From contig JANWHO010000326.1 in the NCBI GenBank assembly GCA_025450375.1, forward strand, positions 1 to 7,805: a stretch of 7,805 nt of DNA, given 5' to 3'. The notes under the pieces are model-generated. The model saw nothing but the letters and a program-made list of their open reading frames with translations. It was not told the DNA's origin and searched no databases. This stretch comes from Chloroflexota bacterium. Its GTDB lineage: Bacteria; Chloroflexota; UBA5177; JANWHV01. This document shows positions 1-6,155 of the stretch, piece by piece; position 1 is the stretch's first letter, and each line of letters starts with the position of its first letter. The translations under genes were made by a program, and so were the position numbers.

Positions 1-852
1 GAGCGGGCCGCACGCAGCAGGGATGGACAACACCTAGCGCAGTACTTAAGCGGCAGGTTGGTCATATGGAGAGCCTTTCAACCTACGCCCTTGAAGCTCG
101 ACGGGCCGCCGGGCTATGGGATACCAGCTTTTTCACCCGATTGCTCTTTACTTGCGGCCGTCAGCCAGGAGACGGCACACGATGTAACCTGTTGGGATGT
201 AGACACTGGGGAAGTGGCCCTCACGCTCCAGGGACACACTCGGGCGGTGCGCGCGTTTCTGTGGAGCATGGATGGTAGTAAATTGGTCACGACCTCAGAC
301 GACCGGACGCTGCGCCTGTGGGATACAGCGAGCGGGCAGACCGCGCACCGATTCAAGGGCTTCGACGAGCCGCCCGATCTGCTCGCGTTCAACCTTTCAG
401 GAGATCTGCTAGCCTGCGTCGCGGGATCGCGGAAGGATCCCTATGCGATCCGCCTATTGGACACAGGAACCGGCAAGGAGGTCAATCGACTTAGTGACCA
501 CCGAGCCCAATTGAACGGGCTGGCCTTTAGTCCGGACGGAGCAATGTTGGCCAGTTGGGGCGACGATGGTGTGGTAAACCTATGGCCTATCGAGGACGGC
601 GCTCCAGAATGGTCGCTGGAAGGCCACGAGGGAGCGGTTCTCGATACGGTGTTCAGTCCGGCCGGCGACCTGTTGGCATCGGCAGGAGAGGACGGGACAA
701 TAGCACTTTGGGACATCGAGACCGGACGGCAACTTCACCGGCTGCAGGATACCAATGGCGTCGTGGTCGTTACGGTGTTGTTTCGTCCAAGCGGCCGTGG
801 TCTCGTGTCGTTGGGTGAGGACGACGACCTCGTGCGTGTCTGGCAGATTTGA
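1..852 (+). CDS. WD40 repeat beta-propeller protein, N-terminus outside the window
   Basis: The frame is open from base 1 to the TGA at 850-852, giving 283 visible residues. A TTG at 58 could be taken as the start, but the codons before it already read as the end of a WD40 blade (SRDGQHLA...LVIW, residues 6-23), so the gene begins upstream. Six further blades follow, each with the typical D-G-x-x-L-A core and a W-D type ending: VTCWD, LRLWD, IRLLD, VNLWP, IALWD and the terminal VRVWQI. Two blades open with GH (GHTRAV, GHEGAV). Together with the partial first blade this makes seven, enough to close one propeller, and the protein ends right after the last strand. WD40 propellers act as protein-interaction platforms; a kinase, NACHT or other effector domain could lie upstream, unseen. 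The specific partner cannot be told from this piece. Confidence 0.9.
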   Translation, partial: ERAARSRDGQHLAQYLSGRLVIWRAFQPTPLKLDGPPGYGIPAFSPDCSLLAAVSQETAHDVTCWDVDTGEVALTLQGHTRAVRAFLWSMDGSKLVTTSDDRTLRLWDTASGQTAHRFKGFDEPPDLLAFNLSGDLLACVAGSRKDPYAIRLLDTGTGKEVNRLSDHRAQLNGLAFSPDGAMLASWGDDGVVNLWPIEDGAPEWSLEGHEGAVLDTVFSPAGDLLASAGEDGTIALWDIETGRQLHRLQDTNGVVVVTVLFRPSGRGLVSLGEDDDLVRVWQI

Positions 853-859
853 CCCGAAG

Positions 860-872
860 GGCCAGCCTGGCC
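860..872. terminator. Short hairpin between convergent genes
   Basis: GGCCA-GCC-TGGCC forms a perfect five-pair stem with a three-base loop, eight bases after the WD40 stop and before the end of the PIN remnant on the other strand. The position suits a terminator, but no T-run follows on either strand, so the call is weak. Confidence 0.2.
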
Positions 873-894
873 ATCAGGGCCTGCACCGCGGTCA

Positions 895-1140
895 TCAGCC
901 GGCAGGCGTTCGCACCGTGATGCCGGGGACACGCTCGAAGTCGGTATCGTTGGTAGCGAGCACTGGTCTCCGGTTGCGCCGCATCACGGAGATGATAAGC
1001 GAATCGTTGACCAGCAAGCTGTGCCGTTGCTGATACTGTCGGCTCGCATGGAGGTCGCGATAGGTGAGGCCCAGGATGTCGACCCGTGCCAGACGCGGAT
1101 CGCGCGGGATTGCCCGGTAGTGGGTCAGTTGGGGACGAGT
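895..1140 (-). pseudogene. C-terminal remnant of a PIN-domain (VapC-like) ribonuclease
   Basis: The last 80 or so codons before the TGA at 897-895 read as the second half of a PIN domain. Visible are a strand and helix ending in QYQQRHSLLVNDSLI, then VMRRN and ATNDTDFERVPGI. The Asp in LLVND and the TND motif match the conserved C-terminal acidic residues of this nuclease fold, the toxin part of VapBC modules. A PIN protein is about 130-140 residues and starts with a strand carrying the first catalytic Asp (xVDTNVL type). The same frame stays open upstream as far as 1662, but the sequence there is Arg-rich and shows no such motif. Translating the other two - strand frames between about 1140 and 1300 did not reveal it either. 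No antitoxin gene is visible. I read it as a truncated gene; without the N-terminal Asp it should not be an active nuclease. Confidence 0.6.
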
Positions 1141-1697
1141 TGAGGCCGCTCCCGCGCTGGCGCCGTCCGAGGGGCGCCCCAGGCTGCGGCCGTCGCGGCG
1201 GGCGGCTCCGACGATGTGGGTAATCTCTCTCGGTCGCCGAACCACCCTCGTCTTACCATAAGACACCAGCATTAGAAGTACCCGAATTGGGACTGTCCTC
1301 CAGCGGAAGAGGACCAACCGAGCCGGGCTGCGCCACCTCTGGTAGCGCGTCATTTTCCATTCGCTCAACGTGGGTCTGTGAACGGCATCTAGCACCTGTC
1401 CGAACTGGGAGCTGTGCCCATGGCAAAAATCGTGGACTGCTCTACCATCCATGGCGCCGATCGTACTGTGCACCATGTGCCTGGAATAGTAGAATTGCAA
1501 CGAGTCGAGGCATCTCGGGGATGCGAGGGTGCCGCTTCGCGCAAGGCGGCACATTGCGGCAGGGGAATGGCGCCTCCCGCTAAGGTTGAGAAGGAGCGCG
1601 CACCGGGATTCTCCTGCCCGTCCCGACGAGCAGCCGTTCGCTGTCCTAACGCGCCTCGTCAACGGCTACCTGGCGTAGTGCCGCGGGTGCCACCCCG
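1141..1697. other. Stretch without a recognisable gene
   Basis: About 560 bases lie between the PIN remnant and the cupin promoter. Open frames exist on both strands, as expected at high GC. Their translations are rich in Arg, Cys, Ser and Pro and match no family I know; none has a convincing ribosome binding site. A six-pair inverted repeat (GTCCTC...GAGGAC) sits near 1295-1315. The stretch may be decayed sequence left after loss of the front of the PIN gene, but no insertion-sequence ends could be identified. Confidence 0.5.
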
Positions 1698-1698
1698 G

Positions 1699-1729
1699 TT
1701 GACTCCTCTTGGCCGCTATGTGGCATAAT
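1699..1729 (+). promoter_or_regulatory. Candidate sigma-70-type promoter for the cupin gene
   Basis: TTGACT (1699-1704) and CATAAT (1724-1729) are good matches to -35 and -10 boxes. The 19-base spacer is longer than the usual 17. Transcription would start near 1736, about 50 bases before the cupin start codon. Confidence 0.4.
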
Positions 1730-1784
1730 GACACCTTAGACGGCTTCTCGCCATACGATGTCCGTTCAGGACGGAGGCTCTTCC

Positions 1785-2273
1785 ATGAACGACGCTCGGC
1801 ACACCCCAGCTGACAGTGCGGGGATCCTCCGCGTCGCCGCGGGCGAAGACCGTATCGGTGAACAGCGGGGACTCGGCATTAGCTCGATTGCCTTCAAGGT
1901 GTCCGGGCAGGATAGAAGCGGTCTCTTCATCCTCGAGAACACGTTCCGCGCGAAAGGCGGCCCGGCGCGCCACCTGCATTACGACCAAGACGAATGGTTC
2001 TACGCCCTGGATGGTGAGTTCCTGTTCGAGGTCGGAAACGAACAATATCGACTCAATCCGGGCGATTGTCTGTTCGCACCGCGGCAGGTGCCCCATGTGT
2101 GGGCGTCAGTGGGCGCCACCGGCGGCCGGATCCTGGTCGTATTTGTGCCCGCGGGGAGCATGGAAGCGTTCTTTCGGGAAGTCACGCAGGCTAACGCGAT
2201 GCCGGCGCAGGATCCAGCGCTGTGGCGCGCCCACGGCATGGAGTTGCTGGGGCCGCCATTGACGGTCGAGTAA
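1785..2273 (+). CDS. Single-domain cupin protein
   Basis: 162 residues. I chose the ATG at 1785 because GGAGG at 1773-1777 stands seven bases in front of it; an in-frame ATG at 1758 has no such site. One conserved beta-barrel of the cupin superfamily is seen. Motif 1 is around HLHYDQDEWFYALDGEF, with likely metal ligands His63, His65 and Glu70. Motif 2 is around NPGDCLFAPRQVPHVW, with His104 as the fourth ligand. The full metal-binding set is therefore present, so it could bind a divalent metal such as Fe, Mn, Ni or Zn. Members range from dioxygenases and isomerases to small-molecule sensors, and the substrate cannot be told. The C-terminal 40 or so residues (from about PAGSMEAFF) form a helical tail common in stand-alone cupins of this size. 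It stands alone on its strand, apart from a methyltransferase remnant 23 bases behind it. Confidence 0.88.
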   Translation: MNDARHTPADSAGILRVAAGEDRIGEQRGLGISSIAFKVSGQDRSGLFILENTFRAKGGPARHLHYDQDEWFYALDGEFLFEVGNEQYRLNPGDCLFAPRQVPHVWASVGATGGRILVVFVPAGSMEAFFREVTQANAMPAQDPALWRAHGMELLGPPLTVE

Positions 2274-2338
2274 GGACTGCGCACTTGCGCCGCTGACAGC
2301 TGGTAAGACGGTCACGGAGCACCGACGACTGGTCGCTC

Positions 2339-2352
2339 GCAAGTATACTTGC
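2339..2352. promoter_or_regulatory. Perfect 14-base palindrome, possible operator
   Basis: GCAAGTATACTTGC is its own reverse complement over all 14 bases. It contains TATACT (2344-2349), a good -10 hexamer, though no matching -35 box is seen at the right distance. It lies inside the methyltransferase remnant. Odd-length helix-turn-helix dimers often bind such sites, but no regulator gene is adjacent. Confidence 0.35.
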
Positions 2353-2354
2353 AT

Positions 2355-2366
2355 GCCATGCATGGC
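2355..2366. promoter_or_regulatory. Perfect 12-base palindrome next to the 14-base one
   Basis: GCCATGCATGGC is perfectly self-complementary and starts two bases after the previous palindrome ends. The two centres are 15 bases apart, about one and a half helix turns. Confidence 0.35.
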
Positions 2367-2625
2367 TGTTGTATGAAGCTTTCGTTGCCATATCCCTGGT
2401 GGGCGCGCCGAACGAGGAAGCCGCGACCAAGTTCTCGGATCTGAACATGCTGGTGATGCCGGGAGGGCGAGAGCGCACGCTTGACGGGTACGCCGTCCTG
2501 CTCTCCGCCGCCGATCCGCGGCTGGCGAGCGCCACGCCGACCGGAGCGGGCGTGAGCGTCGTCGAGGGTGTCCCCGCGTAGCCGCCGGCCCGCTCGCGCC
2601 TGCCGGAATGAGCAGCAGGATGCCA

Positions 2626-2647
2626 GGCAATACGCGATGTCATTGCC
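2626..2647. terminator. Weak hairpin between convergent genes
   Basis: GGCAAT and ATTGCC form a perfect six-pair stem around a ten-base loop, between the end of the methyltransferase remnant and the end of the YbjQ-repeat gene. No T-run follows on either strand, so termination is only suggested by position. Confidence 0.15.
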
Positions 2648-2671
2648 GCGTGCCGCGCGGACCCGACCTGC

Positions 2672-3673
2672 CTACTCGAACACTGCCGAGGGTACCGTCG
2701 TGACCAGCGTTGGCTCCAGCTTTCCGCCGCGAAGCGAGACGATGGCACGAGTGCTGAAAGCGGGTGTACCTTCTCGATGTGCGTAGCGCACCGCGGTACC
2801 GATCAAGCTGAGCGTGAGCAGATGGTGCTTCCTTGCGCGGTCGCTTTCAAGCTCGAAATCTTCCACCCGCCGCGAGACATGCACCCCTACCAGGCCGTGC
2901 GCGCCGAGTTTTCGCGTCATGTCCAGCAGGCGCCCGTTGGCGACATCCCGACTCTGCTTCAAGGCGTCGCTCAGATGTCTGAACTCCCGGTTCTCCGTGT
3001 TGCGCACGATCTTTGCATCGGCGGCGGTGGTGGCGGCGAACCAGACGCTGTGCGCATATACGAGCCCGGCTGCCTCGTATCCCGCCTGATGGAGCGCCCA
3101 CCATTCTTGTCCGGCTAGGTCCGACAGCCATGGACTTCCCGTCCTTGCGCCGGTGGTCAATACGGCCGTCCCGATGACCCGCACTTCGACGCAGTCTTCG
3201 CTCCATTCGTGCCGAGCGAACGAGAAACGGACGCCAACCACGCCGTGCGATCGCACTTCGCGGGCTTCCTTCGCCATTCGCCCGACCGCAAGGTCCGTCG
3301 CGTGATTGTAGGCCCGAGAGAGTACCCGCAGTTCTCCATCGCGAGCGGCGAATCCGCGCTGGGCGCCCACGGCGTACAGGGCACTGCCGCTCACCAGCCC
3401 GAGCGGCCGATAGCCGCCGTGGTGGAGCAACGCCGTTTCACTGGGCGATAGGTCACTGTTGAAGCTGCCGCCGGCCGCTACCTCGCCCTTGAGGCGATTC
3501 AGCCGTCTCCTGGCCGTACCGGGAATACCGCCCCTGGCAAGCAGCTTGATATCCTCGGCTTGGGCGGTCCGCGCCTCAGCTTGAGTCGTGTGCCCTGACG
3601 CGGCGCGGTCCGCCTCGAGGCGCCGCCGCGCCTGCTCCTCCTCCTCGGATGACTTTCGGTGCCAGAAGGGCAT
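2672..3673 (-). CDS. Tandem YbjQ/DUF74-like (heavy-metal-binding domain) protein
   Basis: 333 residues. The start is the ATG at 3673-3671, because GGGAGG (3685-3680) lies six bases before it; the open frame runs further up but without a site. Residues 1-45 are highly charged and Glu/Arg-rich, probably helical and not secreted. Two copies of a repeat of about 100 residues follow. Each starts with an SDL...H..GY...GLV stretch (about 72-101 and 184-214). Each then has a helix rich in Ala, Arg and Met, and a G-x-HG-L/V-VGV strand (143-149, 258-264) ending in IGTAV (167-171, 291-295). The helix-then-(A)HG.VGV...IGTAV pattern is that of the YbjQ/DUF74 family, pentamer-forming proteins proposed to bind heavy metals. 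No Cys or His cluster typical of a metal site is obvious, so metal binding is unproven. A small membrane-protein gene lies just upstream on the same strand. Related double-domain proteins occur in GC-rich bacteria, as far as I recall. Confidence 0.75.
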   Translation of the reverse strand: MPFWHRKSSEEEEQARRRLEADRAASGHTTQAEARTAQAEDIKLLARGGIPGTARRRLNRLKGEVAAGGSFNSDLSPSETALLHHGGYRPLGLVSGSALYAVGAQRGFAARDGELRVLSRAYNHATDLAVGRMAKEAREVRSHGVVGVRFSFARHEWSEDCVEVRVIGTAVLTTGARTGSPWLSDLAGQEWWALHQAGYEAAGLVYAHSVWFAATTAADAKIVRNTENREFRHLSDALKQSRDVANGRLLDMTRKLGAHGLVGVHVSRRVEDFELESDRARKHHLLTLSLIGTAVRYAHREGTPAFSTRAIVSLRGGKLEPTLVTTVPSAVFE

Positions 3674-3696
3674 AATACACCTCCCACTCCTCATCC

Positions 3697-3956
3697 TTAC
3701 GGTAGATCCAGAGGCAGGACGCCGCCGGCCGCGACCTCGCGATCGCGGAGAACGCCGGCTATAGTATCGCTGGCGCGCCGTTGCCACTTGTAATAGGTGT
3801 CCTCGTCGATCCGCGGCAGCCAGTGAATCGCTCGTTCAGTGTCGGTGGGCGCGCCATCGATCCGCCCTCGCCGCGCGTCAGGATATAGAGACCGTTCCAG
3901 AGGAAAGCCGCCAGGCCAAGGAGATGAACGACGAACGCCGCGCTGTCCGAGCCCAC
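3697..3956 (-). pseudogene. Small one-helix membrane protein gene with a one-base frameshift
   Basis: The GTG at 3956-3954 is preceded by AGGAG at five bases and starts MGSDSAAFVV, followed by one hydrophobic segment (about residues 6-26, ending in LWNGLYIL). The frame then reads into an unlikely tail stopping at 3759. In the -1 frame from about 3850 the sequence reads smoothly as PTDTERAIHWLPRIDEDTYY and on through KWQRRASDTIAG to VLPLDLP, ending at TAA 3699-3697. That second part has no start codon of its own. One extra C in the CCC run at 3849-3847 would join both into a protein of about 86 residues: a short periplasmic or cytoplasmic end, one helix and a soluble tail. The stop lies 12 bases before the ribosome binding site of the YbjQ-repeat gene, so the two are probably co-transcribed. 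The family is unknown to me. A longer start at ATG 3995 is possible but has no ribosome binding site. Confidence 0.45.
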
Positions 3957-4007
3957 ATGCTCTCCTACCGGACCCGCTATCTCATCCCGAGGCATCGCTG
4001 ATTGGCG

Positions 4008-4016
4008 AGTGTATCA
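4008..4016 (-). promoter_or_regulatory. Possible extended -10 element
   Basis: On the - strand TGATACACT reads as an extended -10 (TGn plus TACACT), about 50 bases before the GTG of the small membrane gene. No -35 box is recognisable, so support is weak. Confidence 0.2.
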
Positions 4017-4167
4017 CATCCGGTATGTACCTTGGCTCGGGGAGTGATCACATGGCGAAGGCCCTGGAAACCGCGCTGATGTTGGTCATCGGCGGCGCTC
4101 AATGGACATCTCCTTTCCAAGGGTGGGTGCTGCAAACGAGCGGTGCCCACCAATCTCAAGTGGCACT

Positions 4168-4182
4168 CAGCCCGCTGGGCTG
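4168..4182 (-). terminator. Hairpin directly behind the MFS transporter stop codon
   Basis: CAGCCC-GCT-GGGCTG is a perfect six-pair stem with a three-base loop, one base after the transporter's TGA (4186-4184). It is GC-rich and well placed for a terminator, but no T-run follows on the - strand. Confidence 0.3.
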
Positions 4183-4183
4183 G

Positions 4184-5512
4184 TCAGGCCGCGGCCGCTT
4201 GTTCGTCCGGGAGCGTATCTACCGCGACATGGCGTAAGCCGAGGAAACAGAAAATGGCGGCGGCGAGGATCATCAGCGGCAGGGTCAGGAGCAGCGCGCC
4301 GGTGAGATGGTGACCGAGCGTATCCTTTTGCCCACTACCGATCAGGTCCGACAGGCCCCCGACCAGGGCGGGTGAGAACGCATCGCCCAATAGGTGCGCC
4401 ACGATCAGCGAGAGGGCAACGGCCACGGCGCGCAACTCCGGCCGCACCACGTCCTGCATCAGGGCGCTCATCGGGCCGTTGTACGCCTGCAGGCAGATAC
4501 CCCCGAGGAAGAACAGCGGCACCAGGAGAGTCAGACTGTTGGCGAAGAGCGCGAGAAGGAGGAGCGGCGCGCTGGCCAGGAAGGCCCAGCCGGTCACCAG
4601 CAGGCGGGCCGAGGGGATGCGCGGCAGCAGCCGATCCGCCAGCCAGCCACCGCCAAGGGTGCCGATGATTCCGGCCAGCACCAGTACTCCACCGCTGATC
4701 AGGCCGGCCTTGCTCGCCGAGAGTTGGAAGCGACGCTGCAATAGGGTGGGAAACCACAGAACCGCTGCGCCCAGCACGAAGAAGTTCAGGGTCTGGGCAA
4801 TCAGGGCGATGCGCATGGTGGGAATCTTGAGGATCGTCCGTACCGCGCTCAGGAACGGCGGCGCCGCCGCGGACGGCGCCACCTGCCGGAGTGTACCGGC
4901 GTCTCCACCCCGCCGCGGCTCGCGCATCCGGAAGGCCAGGATGGTGCAGATGGCTCCCGGAACTACGGTGCCATAGAAGGCCCAGCGCCAGCCGAAATGA
5001 TCGGCGATGATCCCACCGAGGGCGAAGCCCACCCCCACTCCCAGGCTGGCGCCGACATTCCAGAGGCCGAGCATCGAGGCCCGCTTCTCCTTGGGGAAGT
5101 AGTCAACCAGCAGCGAAGTGCCGGCGGGATAGTAGCCCGCCTCCCCTACCCCCACTGCCGCGCGGGATAGAAAGAGCGTGAAGAAGCTCCCAGCAGCACC
5201 GGTGAGCAGGGTGGCCAGGCTCCACAGCCCCACGCCCGTGGCCACGACGTTCTTGCGGATGCCGCGATCCGCCCAGAGGCCGAAAGGCAGGGCCGCGAGG
5301 GCATACACGAGCGTGAACGCCGTTGCGAGTAGTCCCGCCTGGGTGTCGCTGATGTGGAAGTCCTTCTGGATGCTTGATAGAACGGAGGGCAAGATGAAGC
5401 GATCCATATAGTTGAGAAAGTTGATCGCGAACATGATCCACAACACGCGCCGTGCGTAAGAGCGGGCGCGGGACGGCGCCAGGGCCAGTGGGGTCGGTAC
5501 GGCAAGGTCCAT
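4184..5512 (-). CDS. MFS transporter, Spinster-like type
   Basis: 442 residues, full length for a 12-helix major facilitator. The ATG at 5512-5510 is chosen because GGAGG (5525-5521) precedes it by eight bases and helix 1 follows after a short polar N-terminus. The first half shows NYMDRF at the end of helix 1 (34-39), the MFS motif A GLWADRGIRK between helices 2 and 3 (78-87), and GVGEAGYYPAG in helix 4 (121-131) followed by LLVDYFPKEKRA. This set is typical of the Spinster-like and hexuronate/phthalate-type branch of MFS. A polar loop of about 40 residues (around MREPRRGG...) separates the two six-helix halves, and a second motif A-like GGGWLADR follows helix 8. It would sit in the inner membrane and move a small organic solute, probably an organic anion, by proton-coupled transport; the substrate is not readable. 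The gene lies 216 bases behind the response regulator on the same strand, so read-through or its own promoter are both possible. Confidence 0.92.
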   Translation of the reverse strand: MDLAVPTPLALAPSRARSYARRVLWIMFAINFLNYMDRFILPSVLSSIQKDFHISDTQAGLLATAFTLVYALAALPFGLWADRGIRKNVVATGVGLWSLATLLTGAAGSFFTLFLSRAAVGVGEAGYYPAGTSLLVDYFPKEKRASMLGLWNVGASLGVGVGFALGGIIADHFGWRWAFYGTVVPGAICTILAFRMREPRRGGDAGTLRQVAPSAAAPPFLSAVRTILKIPTMRIALIAQTLNFFVLGAAVLWFPTLLQRRFQLSASKAGLISGGVLVLAGIIGTLGGGWLADRLLPRIPSARLLVTGWAFLASAPLLLLALFANSLTLLVPLFFLGGICLQAYNGPMSALMQDVVRPELRAVAVALSLIVAHLLGDAFSPALVGGLSDLIGSGQKDTLGHHLTGALLLTLPLMILAAAIFCFLGLRHVAVDTLPDEQAAAA

Positions 5513-5524
5513 CGGGCGATCCTC

Positions 5525-5535
5525 CTTGTGACAAG
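5525..5535. promoter_or_regulatory. 11-base palindrome touching the MFS ribosome binding site
   Basis: CTTGTGACAAG is a perfect inverted repeat of five bases each side of one centre base. Its edge overlaps the GGAGG of the transporter gene by one base. A bound repressor or a small RNA hairpin here could block translation or transcription, but a five-base arm can arise by chance. Confidence 0.2.
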
Positions 5536-5728
5536 CATCAAGCGCCTGCGTGATACGTGACCACCATAGGACGCAATCTACTGCCAGAGCGAGGGCAAAC
5601 ACTGTACGAAACTGCCAAGATCGCGGTTTGCCGAGGGAGCCCCGAGGCGGACAGTCATTATTGAAGCCATGGCGCACCCCGGATGCCGGTGGGGGTCTGG
5701 AAGTGGCTGAGGCCAGGGATGCGATCCG

Positions 5729-6112
5729 CTATGCTGGACGACCCAGGAACCGTTCCAGCAGTGCCTCCAACCGCGCCAGGTCAAAGGGCTTGGCCAGGAC
5801 CACGTCCGCCCCCGCCATCTCGCTCAGGCGAGGACTGACCGCGCTCATTAAAATAATAGGTGGCATTGTGCGCCCAGTGGAAAGTGACACGGATCGCAGT
5901 TCGGATAGGAGCCGGCTCCCACTCATTAAGGGCATCATGTAGTCGGTAAGCACCAGGGCCGGCCACCGGGCACGAGCCATCTCCAGCGCCGCCACCCCGT
6001 GAGGAGCCACCATGGCCGCATAGCCAAGATCCTCCACGAACGCGGACAACACGCCGGCAATCGAACCTTCATCCTCGACGATCAGCACGAGAAACCGCTC
6101 AGGTGTCTCCAT
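5729..6112 (-). CDS. Single-domain (receiver-only) response regulator
   Basis: 127 residues, which is one REC domain and nothing else. The acidic pocket is Glu13-Asp14 (LIVEDE), the phosphate-accepting Asp57 lies in VLTDYMMP, the switch Ser90 in LMSAV, and the invariant Lys108 in AKPF. All catalytic positions are present, so phosphorylation is expected. With no DNA-binding or enzyme output domain it should work by protein contact, in the manner of CheY or Spo0F. The start ATG at 6112 has only a distant AGAGG about 14 bases upstream, so translation may depend on the gene before it. It follows the KaiC-like ATPase gene by 43 bases on the same strand, which suggests one operon and a shared pathway. 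No histidine kinase gene lies in the window; the partner kinase must be elsewhere. Confidence 0.92.
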   Translation of the reverse strand: METPERFLVLIVEDEGSIAGVLSAFVEDLGYAAMVAPHGVAALEMARARWPALVLTDYMMPLMSGSRLLSELRSVSLSTGRTMPPIILMSAVSPRLSEMAGADVVLAKPFDLARLEALLERFLGRPA

Positions 6113-6155
6113 AGCGCACGGGCCCGCCTCTTGAATAAGGGTAGCGCACCGCCCC

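Larger units (their letters stand above)
2297..2581 (+). pseudogene. C-terminal remnant of a SAM-dependent O-methyltransferase (Methyltransf_2 type)
   Basis: The frame ending at TAG 2579-2581 carries KFSDLNMLVMPGGRERT, an aligned ending YAVLLSAADPRLASATP, and VSVVEGVPA. These match the end of hydroxyneurosporene/acetylserotonin-type O-methyltransferases, whose C-terminus typically reads DLNMLVMTGGRERT...AGF...PT...SVIEA. Upstream, before any start codon, the same frame reads LVRRSRSTDDWSLASILA. This resembles, more loosely, the LRxxxHDWDDERxLxIL stretch that precedes it in the family. The frame is closed by a TGA at 2294-2296. Only about 94 codons remain of a family of roughly 330-350 residues: the dimerisation domain, the SAM-binding glycine motif and most of the Rossmann fold are gone. 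A TTG at 2369 could start a 70-residue peptide, but this would lack the SAM site. A headless gene remnant is the best reading. Confidence 0.6.

Noticed and set aside
1295..1315. Inverted repeat GTCCTC...GAGGAC as an insertion-sequence end
   Set aside because: Only six pairs, no partner copy found, and no transposase remnant around it.
1141..1662. N-terminal extension of the PIN frame as a real 255-residue protein
   Set aside because: The open frame is uninterrupted, but the sequence shows no PIN strand 1, no other domain and no start site; only the last 80 or so residues are protein-like.
1287..1728. Overlapping + strand open frames between the PIN remnant and the cupin gene
   Set aside because: Translations are Arg/Pro/Cys-rich with no motif and no ribosome binding site; they look like chance open frames at high GC.
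5673..5696. Stem of CCCCGG with CCGG(T)GG behind the response regulator as a terminator
   Set aside because: The stem needs a bulge, has no T-run and sits about 35 bases after the stop; too weak to annotate.
6113..6155. Repeated TAGCGCAC and the CGGGCCCG palindrome in the gap between ATPase and receiver genes
   Set aside because: Eight-base matches in GC-rich sequence are expected by chance and there is no supporting promoter or hairpin.
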